From Enterococcus pallens ATCC BAA-351 (GTDB lineage: Bacteria > Bacillota > Bacilli > Lactobacillales > Enterococcaceae): DNA of 64,000 nucleotides. The notes below the pieces were generated by a model. That model saw only the letters and a program-made list of their open reading frames with translations, searched no databases and was not told the DNA's origin. Position numbers and translations under genes: made by a program. The stretch is taken from assembly GCF_000407485.1 (NCBI RefSeq), contig NZ_ASWD01000005.1, positions 248,001 to 312,000 of the forward strand, in the 5' to 3' direction. Shown piece by piece: positions 1-7,099 of this stretch. Every line of letters starts with the position of its first letter. Position 1 is the stretch's first letter.

Positions 1-619
1 ACATATCTAATGCATTATTTTCATCATCAGAATCTATGGAAGCGGATTTCTCTACTGGCATTGATTCACCAGTCAAAGAAGATTGATTCACAAATAAATC
101 CTTCGTCCAAATTAAAACTGCATCTGCAGGAATCATATCGCCAGTCGCTAAAGTTAAAATATCTCCTGGTACTACTTCATCCATGGGAATTTCTTTTGTC
201 TGACCTTCCCTAGTAATTGCCGCCGTATTTTCAATCATTTCCCGCAATTCAATACTTGCTTTTTGCGAACGATATTCTTGAATGAAAGTAATCAGGACAC
301 TAGCTAAGATCATTATTCCCATAACAATAGCTGCTTCGTAATCAGAAGTTAAAAAAGATACGATCATCAATAGTGCCAACACATATACAAACAAGTCATT
401 GAATGCTTGAATGAATAAAATAATTGCTGGAGTAGGCTTTTGAGCTGATACTTCATTGGGACCATACTCTTCTAATCTTGCTTGAGCATCCTCTTCAGAT
501 AATCCTTTCAAAGATGTGCGTAAATTCAGGAATAAATCACGATCTGATAATAGTGCTAGTTTCATTAATTCTTGATCTTTACTTATTTTGCGTGTGATGA
601 GGTTCTTTTTGTTCATCAT
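1..619 (-). CDS. mgtA: Magnesium-translocating P-type ATPase, N-terminal part (runs off the window)
   Basis: About 206 N-terminal residues are present; the rest lies beyond base 1. The translation shows a cytoplasmic N-terminus, a cation-ATPase N domain with LEEYGPNE near residue 50, a first membrane hairpin (FVYVLALLMIVSFL and a following hydrophobic segment), and the actuator-domain motif SSLTGES near residue 190. These are hallmarks of P-type ATPases of the MgtA/MgtB and Ca2+ groups. The M-box riboswitch directly upstream argues for Mg2+ import. The start at 619 has AGGAGG seven bases upstream; a second ATG follows immediately at 616. Its ribosome binding site lies inside a preceding small ORF (579-701), so translational coupling is likely. 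The phosphorylation site and transport domain are not in view. Confidence 0.88.
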   Translation of the reverse strand, partial: MMNKKNLITRKISKDQELMKLALLSDRDLFLNLRTSLKGLSEEDAQARLEEYGPNEVSAQKPTPAIILFIQAFNDLFVYVLALLMIVSFLTSDYEAAIVMGIMILASVLITFIQEYRSQKASIELREMIENTAAITREGQTKEIPMDEVVPGDILTLATGDMIPADAVLIWTKDLFVNQSSLTGESMPVEKSASIDSDDENNALDM

Positions 620-701
620 AGTATTTCCTCCTACCAGTAGAGAAAGTCACTGTCTTCCCTACTTTTTCTATTTTCGGTCGACTTTCATCTGGATGATCCA
701 T
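579..701 (-). CDS. 40-aa upstream ORF in the mgtA leader, overlapping the mgtA start
   Basis: This ATG-initiated reading frame is preceded by GGGAGGTGAGGATCT, a very strong Shine-Dalgarno. It follows the M-box terminator and ends 41 bases inside mgtA in another frame. It starts MDHPDESRPKIE, rich in Asp, Glu and Pro, then becomes basic (GRRKYY) and hydrophilic, with no membrane segment. The mgtA Shine-Dalgarno is read as the AGG AGG codons of this ORF, so ribosomes translating it would cross the mgtA start. The E. coli/Salmonella mgtA leader also carries a short Asp/Pro-rich ORF (MgtL). I know of no equivalent in Firmicutes, and the functional parallel is inference. It could also be a non-functional reading frame that merely fits a strong SD. 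Confidence 0.55.
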   Translation of the reverse strand: MDHPDESRPKIEKVGKTVTFSTGRRKYYDEQKEPHHTQNK

Positions 702-731
702 AGATCCTCACCTCCCTTTCTTTCAGGCAAA

Positions 732-764
732 GCAAAAAGCGCGTACTCGATAATGAGTACGCGC
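732..764 (-). terminator. Intrinsic terminator of the M-box leader (expression platform)
   Basis: A perfect 10-bp stem GCGCGTACTC / GAGTACGCGC has a six-base loop. On the minus strand it is followed by TTTTTGCT. It lies between the M-box aptamer and the small ORF/mgtA, where Mg2+-stabilised aptamer folding would be expected to let this terminator form. Confidence 0.85.
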
Positions 765-779
765 AAAAGCAATCACGGT

Positions 780-935
780 CGTCATCGTCGAGCTTTAGCA
801 CTATAGGGCGTAGACAGATAAATCTGTCAGCTGCGTTATGAATCACCTTCACGATGATTCCTGTTCAACCAACTAAGAGTCTCTCGATTCTTTCGCGGCA
901 GCAGCTTGTGTCCATATAGGAGCCTCACCTAACAA
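780..935 (-). promoter_or_regulatory. M-box (ykoK) magnesium riboswitch
   Basis: Read on the minus strand, the leader contains the M-box landmarks in order: GTTAGGTGAGGCTCC, TATATGGA, GCTGCTGCC, a GTTGAACAGGAATCATCG segment, GCAGCTG, and TAGTGCTAAAGCTC. These match the conserved core of the ykoK/mgtE leader known from Bacillus. The family binds Mg2+ and represses transport genes by transcription termination. Here it precedes an intrinsic terminator and then mgtA, the expected layout. Confidence 0.95.
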
Positions 936-955
936 TTAATATAATTTCCATCTTT

Positions 956-984
956 ACTATAGTAGACATAGATAACAGTGTCAA
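956..984 (-). promoter_or_regulatory. Sigma-A promoter of the M-box/mgtA transcript
   Basis: TTGACA (979-984), a 17-bp spacer and TATAGT (956-961) lie just upstream of the M-box. Transcription would start near 949, about 15 bases before the aptamer. Bases 985-1168 further upstream hold no convincing gene or motif. Confidence 0.85.
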
Positions 985-1168
985 CTATTAGAATGCTATC
1001 TGTGAAAAATCAAATAGAAATTAAACAATAGATTGACAATACCTGTCTAGCCTGAAGAACAACTATCAGCAGTATTTTACTATTATTCATCAAAAATAAG
1101 ACTTTGATGTAGTAGTCTACAATAGTAAACCCATGATTTTTAAAACTATGTAATAAAATTACTAATTC

Positions 1169-1209
1169 TAAAAAAACCTTCCTTGAATCTATCATTCATC
1201 AAGAAAGGT
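1169..1209 (-). terminator. Terminator of the mocR-nitroreductase operon
   Basis: An 11-bp stem with one G-U pair (ACCTTTCTTGA / TCAAGGAAGGT) has a 12-base loop. It is followed on the minus strand by TTTTTTT. It begins about 9 bases after the nitroreductase stop. Confidence 0.8.
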
Positions 1210-1217
1210 CTAAATAG

Positions 1218-1946
1218 TTATTCTTTTATCAAGTGCTGCTCTTTTGCAAATTCATCCACAGCAGAATTGGGCTTATTACTAAAATAATCCGCAAACTTTT
1301 TACTCCATAATTTAGTTTCCCGAGCTTCAGCAAAAATTTCCATCGTTTGATCGTACTCTTCAATTTCTTGATAGTCATAATCTTGATACCCATCGTAATG
1401 GACAACTACTTTTTCTGGTAAACGAGGTTTTACCTGCATTTCCACAGTTGGTTTTCCAATGCTTAAGCCAGCGATTGGTAGGACATAATCTGGCAAATTC
1501 AGTAGTTCACTGATTTTTTTTATGTCTTTTCGGATGCTGCCGACTACCACACTACCTAAGCCTAATGATTCAGTGGCTATAACCGCATTTTGTAAAGCTA
1601 GCGCAGTATCTGTTACTGCCGTAATTAAGGGATCAATTCCTTCAGAAATTGGATAATCTACCTGATAATGCTCTGAAACTTTTTGTGTGCGTTTCAGATC
1701 GGCAGCAAACAATAAGAATACAGAACTCTTTAACATATGAGGATTACCTGGATTCATTTCAACAAACTTTTGGCGAATGTCTGGATTCTTGATGACAATA
1801 ATGCTGTACATTTGACCATTCATCCAACTGGGTGCTTGACGGCTAGCATCTAAAATTTGCTGTAGTTCTTCATCTGTCAGCTGATAATTTTCATCAAAGT
1901 CACGATAAGTACGATGATTTTTCAATACTTCAATTGTTTCATTCAA
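1218..1946 (-). CDS. NfsA/NfrA-type nitroreductase (flavin oxidoreductase)
   Basis: This 242-aa protein has the nitroreductase fold: an N-terminal HRTYRDF motif near residue 11 (FMN phosphate contact), RQAPSWMNGQMYSIIVI near residue 36, and LQNAVIATESLGLGSVVVGSIR in the middle (FMN and dimer contacts). The long C-terminal arm resembles the NfsA/NfrA subgroup that reduces quinones, flavins or nitro compounds with NAD(P)H. It overlaps the stop of the upstream MocR gene by eight bases, so the two are co-transcribed and probably translationally coupled. The substrate cannot be told from sequence. Confidence 0.85.
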   Translation of the reverse strand: MNETIEVLKNHRTYRDFDENYQLTDEELQQILDASRQAPSWMNGQMYSIIVIKNPDIRQKFVEMNPGNPHMLKSSVFLLFAADLKRTQKVSEHYQVDYPISEGIDPLITAVTDTALALQNAVIATESLGLGSVVVGSIRKDIKKISELLNLPDYVLPIAGLSIGKPTVEMQVKPRLPEKVVVHYDGYQDYDYQEIEEYDQTMEIFAEARETKLWSKKFADYFSNKPNSAVDEFAKEQHLIKE

Positions 1947-3369
1947 CCTTACGTCCTCCTATAATTCCCGATATTTTTTTTAATTTCACAAAAAAGGCGC
2001 GACACTCCTCTTCTGTCATTCGAGTATAATTTACCCGCATAGCCATTGTATCATTACTAAAGAGAAATGAGGGGGCTACCAGTAATTTTTCTTGTAAAAA
2101 ATGAGCCCAGTCTTTGCGAGTTAATCTCTGGTGCCGCCACTTCAGCCAAACATAAAGCCCACCATTTATTGACTTAAATTCCCAATCATCAGCAACACTT
2201 TGAGCATATTGGTAAAAATAATTTCGCTTACTTTCCAAGGTAGCGATCAAGGAATGTCGATTTTCCTCGAAGGCTCTATCCGTCAAAGCGGTATAAGCCA
2301 CAACCTGAGGGAAAACACTGATGGAAAAGTCCATCATTTGTTTTGCTTCAGCCAAGCGCTGGATTAAATTCTGATCTGCAATAATCCAACCAATCTTAAT
2401 AGAAGAACCAAAAACCTTTGACAATGATCCTAGATGAATCACTTGATGAGGCGCTAATGCCTTCAGTGATGATGGTAGTTGTTCAAAATTTAGTTCACTA
2501 AAAACATCATCCTCTACAATTGGCAATTGGTACTTTTCACTTAAGGCAATTAATTGCTTGCGCCGCTTTAATGTCATAGTATTCCCGGTAGGATTTTGGA
2601 AGGTTGGATTCACAATGATCAGCTTAACTTTTTTAGCTAGTATTAATTGCTCCAAGGCTTCAATTTGCATTCCTTCTTCATCCATAGGCACGCCATACAA
2701 TCGGACGCCTGCTGTATCGAAAATTGGTAAAGAATACAAAAACGAAGGATCTTCAATTGCCACGCTGTCTCCAGCTTCCAGCATAATTTGCAGTAATAGA
2801 AACAAAGCTTGTTGAGCACCAGAAGTGATTAATACTTGATTCGTCCCTACTTTCAACCCTTGTTCTCTAGCTAATCGTTCACATATCACTTTTTGTAAAG
2901 GAGGGTACCCAAGTTCTCTCTGTTTCTTTTCTTCAATTAAAAGCTCTTCCCATGTGTAAGCAGGTAATTGAAAATCAGGTATTAAGTCTAAAGGTAATTC
3001 TCCTGTATACAGATCCAAAGCTTGAGGGTCCTTTTGAAGTTCATGCAATTCTAACAAATACGTCTCTATTCGTGGTATCTCTCGGCTTAACAGTTGTCGC
3101 CAGTTCATGCGAGGTGTCGCACTTCTACCCCATTTTCCTTCATTAACCAAGGTTCCACTACCCTGTTTACGAATAATCCAACCTAAACTCACCAATTCTT
3201 CTAGAGCATGGACTACAGTCGAACGATTGACCCCGTATCTATCAGCCAGCTTGCGTTCAGAAGGCAAACGATCACCAGGATTTAATTGTCCTGTTTGAAT
3301 GTATTCGATAATTTGTTCCATGATTTGTTGGTAAACAGGTATTTTTTTGGTCGTGTCTAATTCCCACAT
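1939..3369 (-). CDS. MocR-type transcriptional regulator (GntR HTH fused to PLP aminotransferase-like domain)
   Basis: This 476-aa protein starts with a GntR winged helix (residues about 8-75, PGDRLPSERKLADRYGVNRSTV). A fold-type-I aminotransferase domain follows, with NPTFQNPTG near 254 and the likely PLP lysine K318 in LGSLSKVFGSS. MocR proteins use PLP or an amino compound as effector; PdxR is the best known member. No pyridoxal biosynthesis gene is nearby, so the target may be its own operon with the nitroreductase. The start has GAGG eight bases upstream. The final residues overlap the nitroreductase start. Confidence 0.9.
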   Translation of the reverse strand: MWELDTTKKIPVYQQIMEQIIEYIQTGQLNPGDRLPSERKLADRYGVNRSTVVHALEELVSLGWIIRKQGSGTLVNEGKWGRSATPRMNWRQLLSREIPRIETYLLELHELQKDPQALDLYTGELPLDLIPDFQLPAYTWEELLIEEKKQRELGYPPLQKVICERLAREQGLKVGTNQVLITSGAQQALFLLLQIMLEAGDSVAIEDPSFLYSLPIFDTAGVRLYGVPMDEEGMQIEALEQLILAKKVKLIIVNPTFQNPTGNTMTLKRRKQLIALSEKYQLPIVEDDVFSELNFEQLPSSLKALAPHQVIHLGSLSKVFGSSIKIGWIIADQNLIQRLAEAKQMMDFSISVFPQVVAYTALTDRAFEENRHSLIATLESKRNYFYQYAQSVADDWEFKSINGGLYVWLKWRHQRLTRKDWAHFLQEKLLVAPSFLFSNDTMAMRVNYTRMTEEECRAFFVKLKKISGIIGGRKVE

Positions 3370-3401
3370 AGTATAACCTCAACTTTTTATTGGATGATTT
3401 A

Positions 3402-3430
3402 AAGCTAAACCAATTTCAATGGGCTGTCAA
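3402..3430 (-). promoter_or_regulatory. Probable promoter of the mocR-nitroreductase operon
   Basis: A perfect TTGACA (3425-3430) lies 17 bp from a weak -10, TAGCTT (3402-3407). The poor -10 fits an activator-dependent or autoregulated promoter, but the assignment is tentative. Confidence 0.45.
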
Positions 3431-3563
3431 TAATCAATAGCTCCATTTTTCATATACAGATGTTGAAAATTTCTATTTTGCTTAAACCGTTATGTGGATT
3501 CTATTTCTCTGCATAATTTTTGTTACAATGAATAGACAAGATTAGTAGAAATGAGGGAGAAAA

Positions 3564-4178
3564 ATGATTAAAAATATCGTTTTTGATCTAGGCAATGTTT
3601 TGGTCGACTATGAACCAGCAAAATTTATTAGCAAATTTACGGAGAATCCTCAATATCAAAAATATCTACTGGAGAACATTTTTTTAACTGCGGAATGGAT
3701 TGATTTCGACCGAGGAACTATTACCAAAGAAGAGATTGCCCGCCGTGCTCTTAAAAAGGCACCTGCAGAATTAGAAGAAGCTATTCACCATATTTTAGAT
3801 ACTTGGTACCAAGAAATTATACCAATTCCAGAGATGGAAGCAGTTGTTGTGCAACTGAAAGAACTGGGATATAAGCTTTACGTTCTTTCAAATGCCCCTG
3901 TTGATTTTTATCAATACGAAAAAAATATCCCCGTATTAAAACATATGGACGGTGTTTTTGTAACTGCTGATTGGAAAGTAATTAAACCAGAAGCTGAAGT
4001 ATACTATACATTTTGTCACCATTTTCAGCTAGTTCCTGCACAATGTATCTTTTTGGATGATCTCCCGGTAAATGTGGCTGGAGCTCGTGCAATTGGTATG
4101 GAAAGCTTTGTCTTTCGTAAAGACCTTATTGCATTAAAAGAGTACTTTAGTGATTTCGGAATTGAAATCAAAATTTAA
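3564..4178 (+). CDS. HAD-superfamily phosphatase (YihX-like, subfamily IA)
   Basis: This 204-aa protein carries all four HAD motifs: FDLGNVLVDY (residues 7-16, nucleophile D8), LSNAP near 111, the lysine in WKVIKPEAEVY near 140, and FLDDLPVNVAGA near 165. As in the YihX group, the usual second Asp of motif I is replaced (DLGNV). That group hydrolyses sugar phosphates; the substrate here is unknown. The gene stands alone on the plus strand, with GAGGGAG before the ATG and a possible -10 TACAAT at 3524-3529. It converges on guaC and shares a terminator with it. Confidence 0.85.
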   Translation: MIKNIVFDLGNVLVDYEPAKFISKFTENPQYQKYLLENIFLTAEWIDFDRGTITKEEIARRALKKAPAELEEAIHHILDTWYQEIIPIPEMEAVVVQLKELGYKLYVLSNAPVDFYQYEKNIPVLKHMDGVFVTADWKVIKPEAEVYYTFCHHFQLVPAQCIFLDDLPVNVAGARAIGMESFVFRKDLIALKEYFSDFGIEIKI

Positions 4179-4181
4179 TAG

Positions 4182-4217
4182 AAAATCCCGCTGCAAAACA
4201 CTGCAACGGGATTTTTT
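4182..4217. terminator. Bidirectional terminator between the HAD gene and guaC
   Basis: The stem AATCCCGCTGCA / TGCAACGGGATT has one mismatch, with AAAA on the left and TTTTTT on the right. It can serve both converging genes and is stronger for the plus strand. Confidence 0.85.
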
Positions 4218-4228
4218 GGACTTTATTA

Positions 4229-5206
4229 TTAAATAGTATCTCCATTGAAAATAGAGTTCTTCACTACGACATAGTCTACTGTGCGAATTGCTTCCAGATC
4301 GTTTCCGCCAGCATATGAAATTGAAGATTGCAGGTCTTGCTGCATTTCAATCAAGGTATCTTGTAATGGACCCTTGTAAGGAATCCAAATTTTCTTACCT
4401 TCTACGTTTTTCTTTTCGCCTTTTTGGAATTCTGAAGCACTACCGAAATATTCTTTGTACACCACACCATCTTGTACCATGGTTTCTCCTGGAGATTCTT
4501 CATGACCGGCAAATAGCGAGCCAATCATCACCATCGAGGCACCGAAACGTACGGATTTTGCGATATCGCCATGGGTTCTGATACCACCATCTGCAATGAT
4601 GGGCTTGCGGGCTGCTTTAGCACACCAAGCAAGAGCAGCTAGTTGCCAGCCGCCAGTACCAAAACCTGTTTTAATTTTAGTAATACACACTTTACCAGGT
4701 CCAATTCCAACTTTAGTTGCATCAGCCCCCGCATTTTCCAACTCTCTAACTGCTTCTGGCGTTCCAACATTTCCAGCAATTACAAAGGTTTGCGGCAAAA
4801 ATTCCTTAATATGCTTAATCATCTTAATCACGGGTTCAGAGTGTCCGTGGGCAATATCAATTGTGATATAATCTGGAGCTAAGTTCTTATCAGCCAATTC
4901 TTTTACGAAGTCGTATTCGTTCGCTTTGACCCCCACACTGATAGAGGTAATGAAGCCGCGTTTGCGCATCTTTTTAATGAAAGGGATTCGTTCTTCTTCA
5001 TAAAAACGATGCATAATATAAAAATAGCCGTTTTCTGCTAAAAATTCAGCAATTTTTTCATCGATAATAGTCTGCATATTGGCAGGAACTACTGGCATTT
5101 TAAAGGTATGTTTGCCTAAGGTAACGCTAGTGTCGCATTCGGAACGGCTGTTAACGATACATTTGTTAGGAATTAGTTGAATATCTTCATAATCAAATAC
5201 TTTCAT
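4229..5206 (-). CDS. guaC: GMP reductase (GMP + NADPH to IMP + NH3)
   Basis: This 325-aa protein has the IMPDH/GMPR TIM-barrel. The start [18 protein letters not shown], the loop [15 protein letters not shown] with catalytic Cys174, and [12 protein letters not shown] are typical of the GuaC2-type enzyme in Firmicutes. There is no CBS module, which separates it from IMP dehydrogenase. It converts guanine nucleotides back to IMP, linking salvage to the pur genes nearby. The ribosome binding site is GGAGG seven bases before the ATG. The promoter at 5266-5294 and a PurR-type box at 5317-5332 indicate purine control. Confidence 0.95.
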   Translation of the reverse strand: MKVFDYEDIQLIPNKCIVNSRSECDTSVTLGKHTFKMPVVPANMQTIIDEKIAEFLAENGYFYIMHRFYEEERIPFIKKMRKRGFITSISVGVKANEYDFVKELADKNLAPDYITIDIAHGHSEPVIKMIKHIKEFLPQTFVIAGNVGTPEAVRELENAGADATKVGIGPGKVCITKIKTGFGTGGWQLAALAWCAKAARKPIIADGGIRTHGDIAKSVRFGASMVMIGSLFAGHEESPGETMVQDGVVYKEYFGSASEFQKGEKKNVEGKKIWIPYKGPLQDTLIEMQQDLQSSISYAGGNDLEAIRTVDYVVVKNSIFNGDTI

Positions 5207-5233
5207 GAATTTCCTCCGTAATTTGAGTGACGT

Positions 5234-5264
5234 AAAAAAACATAGAGCCGTTATCGGCCCTATG
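5234..5264 (-). terminator. Terminator hairpin immediately after the guaC -10
   Basis: The stem CATAGGGCCG / CGGCTCTATG has one mismatch and an ATAA loop. On the minus strand TTTTTTT follows. It can terminate the aldo/keto reductase operon upstream. The predicted guaC start point (about 5259) falls within the hairpin, so it may also attenuate guaC. Confidence 0.75.
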
Positions 5265-5265
5265 T

Positions 5266-5294
5266 AATTTACAACAATTCAGAACAAAAAGCAA
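5266..5294 (-). promoter_or_regulatory. guaC promoter
   Basis: TTGCTT (5289-5294), 17 bp and TAAATT (5266-5271) lie between the end of the upstream gene and the terminator-like hairpin. Confidence 0.6.
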
Positions 5295-5316
5295 GCTTTT
5301 TTTGCAGAACTTCCGC

Positions 5317-5332
5317 AAAACACGAACATTAA
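5317..5332 (+). promoter_or_regulatory. PurR-type box (PurBox) upstream of guaC
   Basis: AAAACACGAACATTAA matches the PurBox with CGAAC core bound by PurR in Bacillus and lactococci. The AAAACACGAAC core is repeated upstream of purC and purE in this window. Here it is inverted relative to the promoter compared with those two. Confidence 0.65.
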
Positions 5333-5333
5333 A

Positions 5334-5771
5334 TCAAACTTTTTGCATTTCTCTCAAATTTTTGGCTTGAAGGCTGACTAGATAGATGACATCCTCCATT
5401 TCAGCTTCAGTAGTCACATTCATTTCGAATTGCTTAGTATCTTTGGTTACCTGTTGATACTCCTCTTTAAACTCTTCAGACATCACCTGAAGCATTGGCT
5501 CCAAGTATTTTCGACCAAACTCGGGGAAGGGTGTCACAACTGAAAAATAATCGTCATGGATAATAATGCGGCACAGGACACCACCATATTGTATTACTTC
5601 AATGTACCAGCCAAATCGTTTTTGAAACATAATTTTGATTTCAGGCTCATAATGCCGATTTAGCTGAGCAAGTAAAATTTTCAAGTAATGAGCGTTAGGT
5701 AAAAAGTCCATAAACTGGTTTAAGTCCGGTTTAGCAGCTTCCATTTGCGATATTTGCCACTTGTTTTCCAT
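5334..5771 (-). CDS. Conserved hypothetical protein, DUF3788-like
   Basis: This 145-aa soluble protein has no signal peptide or membrane segment. The segment RFGWYIEVIQYGGVLCRIIIHDDYFSVVTPFPE, an alternating hydrophobic stretch in the middle, resembles DUF3788 proteins of unknown function; the family call is tentative. The start at 5771 is preferred because GAGGCGA lies six bases upstream. A longer form from 5789 would start inside TAATG at the end of the aldo/keto reductase gene and lacks a clear ribosome binding site. Either way the two genes are co-transcribed. Confidence 0.7.
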   Translation of the reverse strand: MENKWQISQMEAAKPDLNQFMDFLPNAHYLKILLAQLNRHYEPEIKIMFQKRFGWYIEVIQYGGVLCRIIIHDDYFSVVTPFPEFGRKYLEPMLQVMSEEFKEEYQQVTKDTKQFEMNVTTEAEMEDVIYLVSLQAKNLREMQKV

Positions 5772-5788
5772 ATCACTCGCCTCTTTCA

Positions 5789-6703
5789 TTAAGGTAAGTC
5801 ATTCCCTGCAGCTAGATAAATACTGTACCAGTCTTCTCTCGTCAAGACCACGTCTGCTGCCTCCGCAATCTCCTTAATTCGTTGTTCGTTCATTGTTCCG
5901 GCAATGACTTGCATGTTAGCTGGATGACGTAAAATCCAAGCGCTTGCTAACCCGGTTGGGGTCGTTTTGTAACGCTGTGCCAGCTCTTTTAGTTTTTTAT
6001 TCAATTCAGGGAATTTTGGACTGTCAATGAAGACTCCTTCAAAGAAACCATATTGGTAAGGCGACCAAGCTTGGATCGTCATTTGATTAATCCGAGAATA
6101 TTCGATCAATCCACCATCATGATCCACACTGCGGTCATCCTTCATATTCACGTGAATACCTTGGTCAATCATACCAGTATGCATAATACCAAATTGTAAC
6201 TGATTGGCAATCAACGGCTGCTTCACTGCTGTTTTCAATAGTTCGATTTGACTTGGATTTTGATTACTTACACCAAAATGACGAACTTTACCTTCTTTTT
6301 CCAATTGATTAAAGGCTTCGGCTACTTCATCTGGTTCCACTAAAGCATCCGGGCGGTGTAGTAATAAAGCATCCAAGTAGTCAGTACCTAAACGTTTCAA
6401 GCTGCCTTCAACAGCTTCAATGATATGTTCTTTAGAAAAATCGAACATTACACCTGGTACAATCCCACATTTGCTTTGGATCACTAAATCCTCCCGTTTG
6501 ATATTCGTTTGTTTCAGAGCATCGCGAAATACTTCTTCACATTCCCCTTTGCTGTATATATCTGCATGATCAAAGAAATTAATGCCCTGTTCCACCGCTG
6601 TTTCAATCACGCGAACAGGATCTGCTGCTTTATTCATTCGCATACAGCCTAAAATAACCGCTGAAACTTCTAAATCGGTTGAACCAAATTTAATCTTCTT
6701 CAT
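5789..6703 (-). CDS. Aldo/keto reductase (YdhF/YcsN-type)
   Basis: This 304-aa NADPH-dependent oxidoreductase shows the catalytic tetrad: FFDHADIYSKGE (Asp, Tyr), IQSKCG (Lys) and LLLHRPD (His). C-terminal RHPANMQVIAGTMNEQRI provides the cofactor-binding end. It belongs to the YdhF/YcsN subgroup; the physiological substrate is unknown. The start at 6703 is chosen over an in-frame ATG 13 codons upstream because AAGGGG lies nine bases before it and the family begins at KKIKFGSTDLEVS. It is followed by the DUF3788-like gene. Confidence 0.88.
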   Translation of the reverse strand: MKKIKFGSTDLEVSAVILGCMRMNKAADPVRVIETAVEQGINFFDHADIYSKGECEEVFRDALKQTNIKREDLVIQSKCGIVPGVMFDFSKEHIIEAVEGSLKRLGTDYLDALLLHRPDALVEPDEVAEAFNQLEKEGKVRHFGVSNQNPSQIELLKTAVKQPLIANQLQFGIMHTGMIDQGIHVNMKDDRSVDHDGGLIEYSRINQMTIQAWSPYQYGFFEGVFIDSPKFPELNKKLKELAQRYKTTPTGLASAWILRHPANMQVIAGTMNEQRIKEIAEAADVVLTREDWYSIYLAAGNDLP

Positions 6704-6748
6704 TGAACAATCCCCTTTTAGGTTTTCTAATCGTTTTTTCATAATAAG

Positions 6749-6817
6749 TTTACCATTTTAATTCCGTTCTGTCATTTTATATGCAATATTCTTCAAAAAT
6801 TACAAGTAAATGGTAAA
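6749..6817. repeat. Inverted repeat in the aldo/keto reductase upstream region
   Basis: TTTACCATTT (6749-6758) and AAATGGTAAA (6808-6817) are 10-bp inverted arms 49 bp apart, just upstream of the aldo/keto reductase start. They could be paired operator sites. A weak promoter-like TTGTAA with TATAAA lies between them on the minus strand. The remainder of 6818-7048 shows no gene or clear motif. Confidence 0.4.
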
Positions 6818-7050
6818 TAGCGCTTCCATCACTATAAGAATCGTTTTAGTATACTGCCATCAAACATCCACCAAAACTTTAAATAATGAGTTTTCAAAAA
6901 ACGCCTTTTCTATTATCGCTTTTCTTTTACTATCTGTAAAGTAGCAAACGTTCATTTCTTAAATTTTTCTCTCAGTAAATTGCCACGTGAATAAAACTCT
7001 AAAAAGTAGTCATAGACAAGCAAATAATTGTGAAATTCTCATTATTTACG

Positions 7051-7083
7051 AAAAAACAGCCGCCTCAAAAAACGAGACAGCTG
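7051..7083 (-). terminator. Terminator of the purCSQLFMNHD operon
   Basis: The stem CAGCTGTCTC / GAGGCGGCTG has two G-U pairs and a seven-base loop. TTTTTT follows on the minus strand. It lies 17 bases past the purD stop. Confidence 0.85.
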
Positions 7084-7099
7084 TTGCATGCATATTTCA

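Noticed and set aside
10-213. 67-codon plus-strand frame
   Set aside because: It is antisense to the mgtA coding region, which has clear P-type ATPase motifs.
588-806. 72-codon plus-strand frame
   Set aside because: It lies antisense to the M-box leader and the mgtA start, which fully explain this DNA.
1032-1037. Plus-strand TTGACA as a promoter
   Set aside because: No -10 lies 16-18 bases downstream and no gene follows.
1010-1195. 61-codon minus-strand reading frame downstream of the nitroreductase
   Set aside because: Its start lies within the terminator hairpin at 1169-1209, there is no ribosome binding site, and the composition is typical of AT-rich non-coding DNA.
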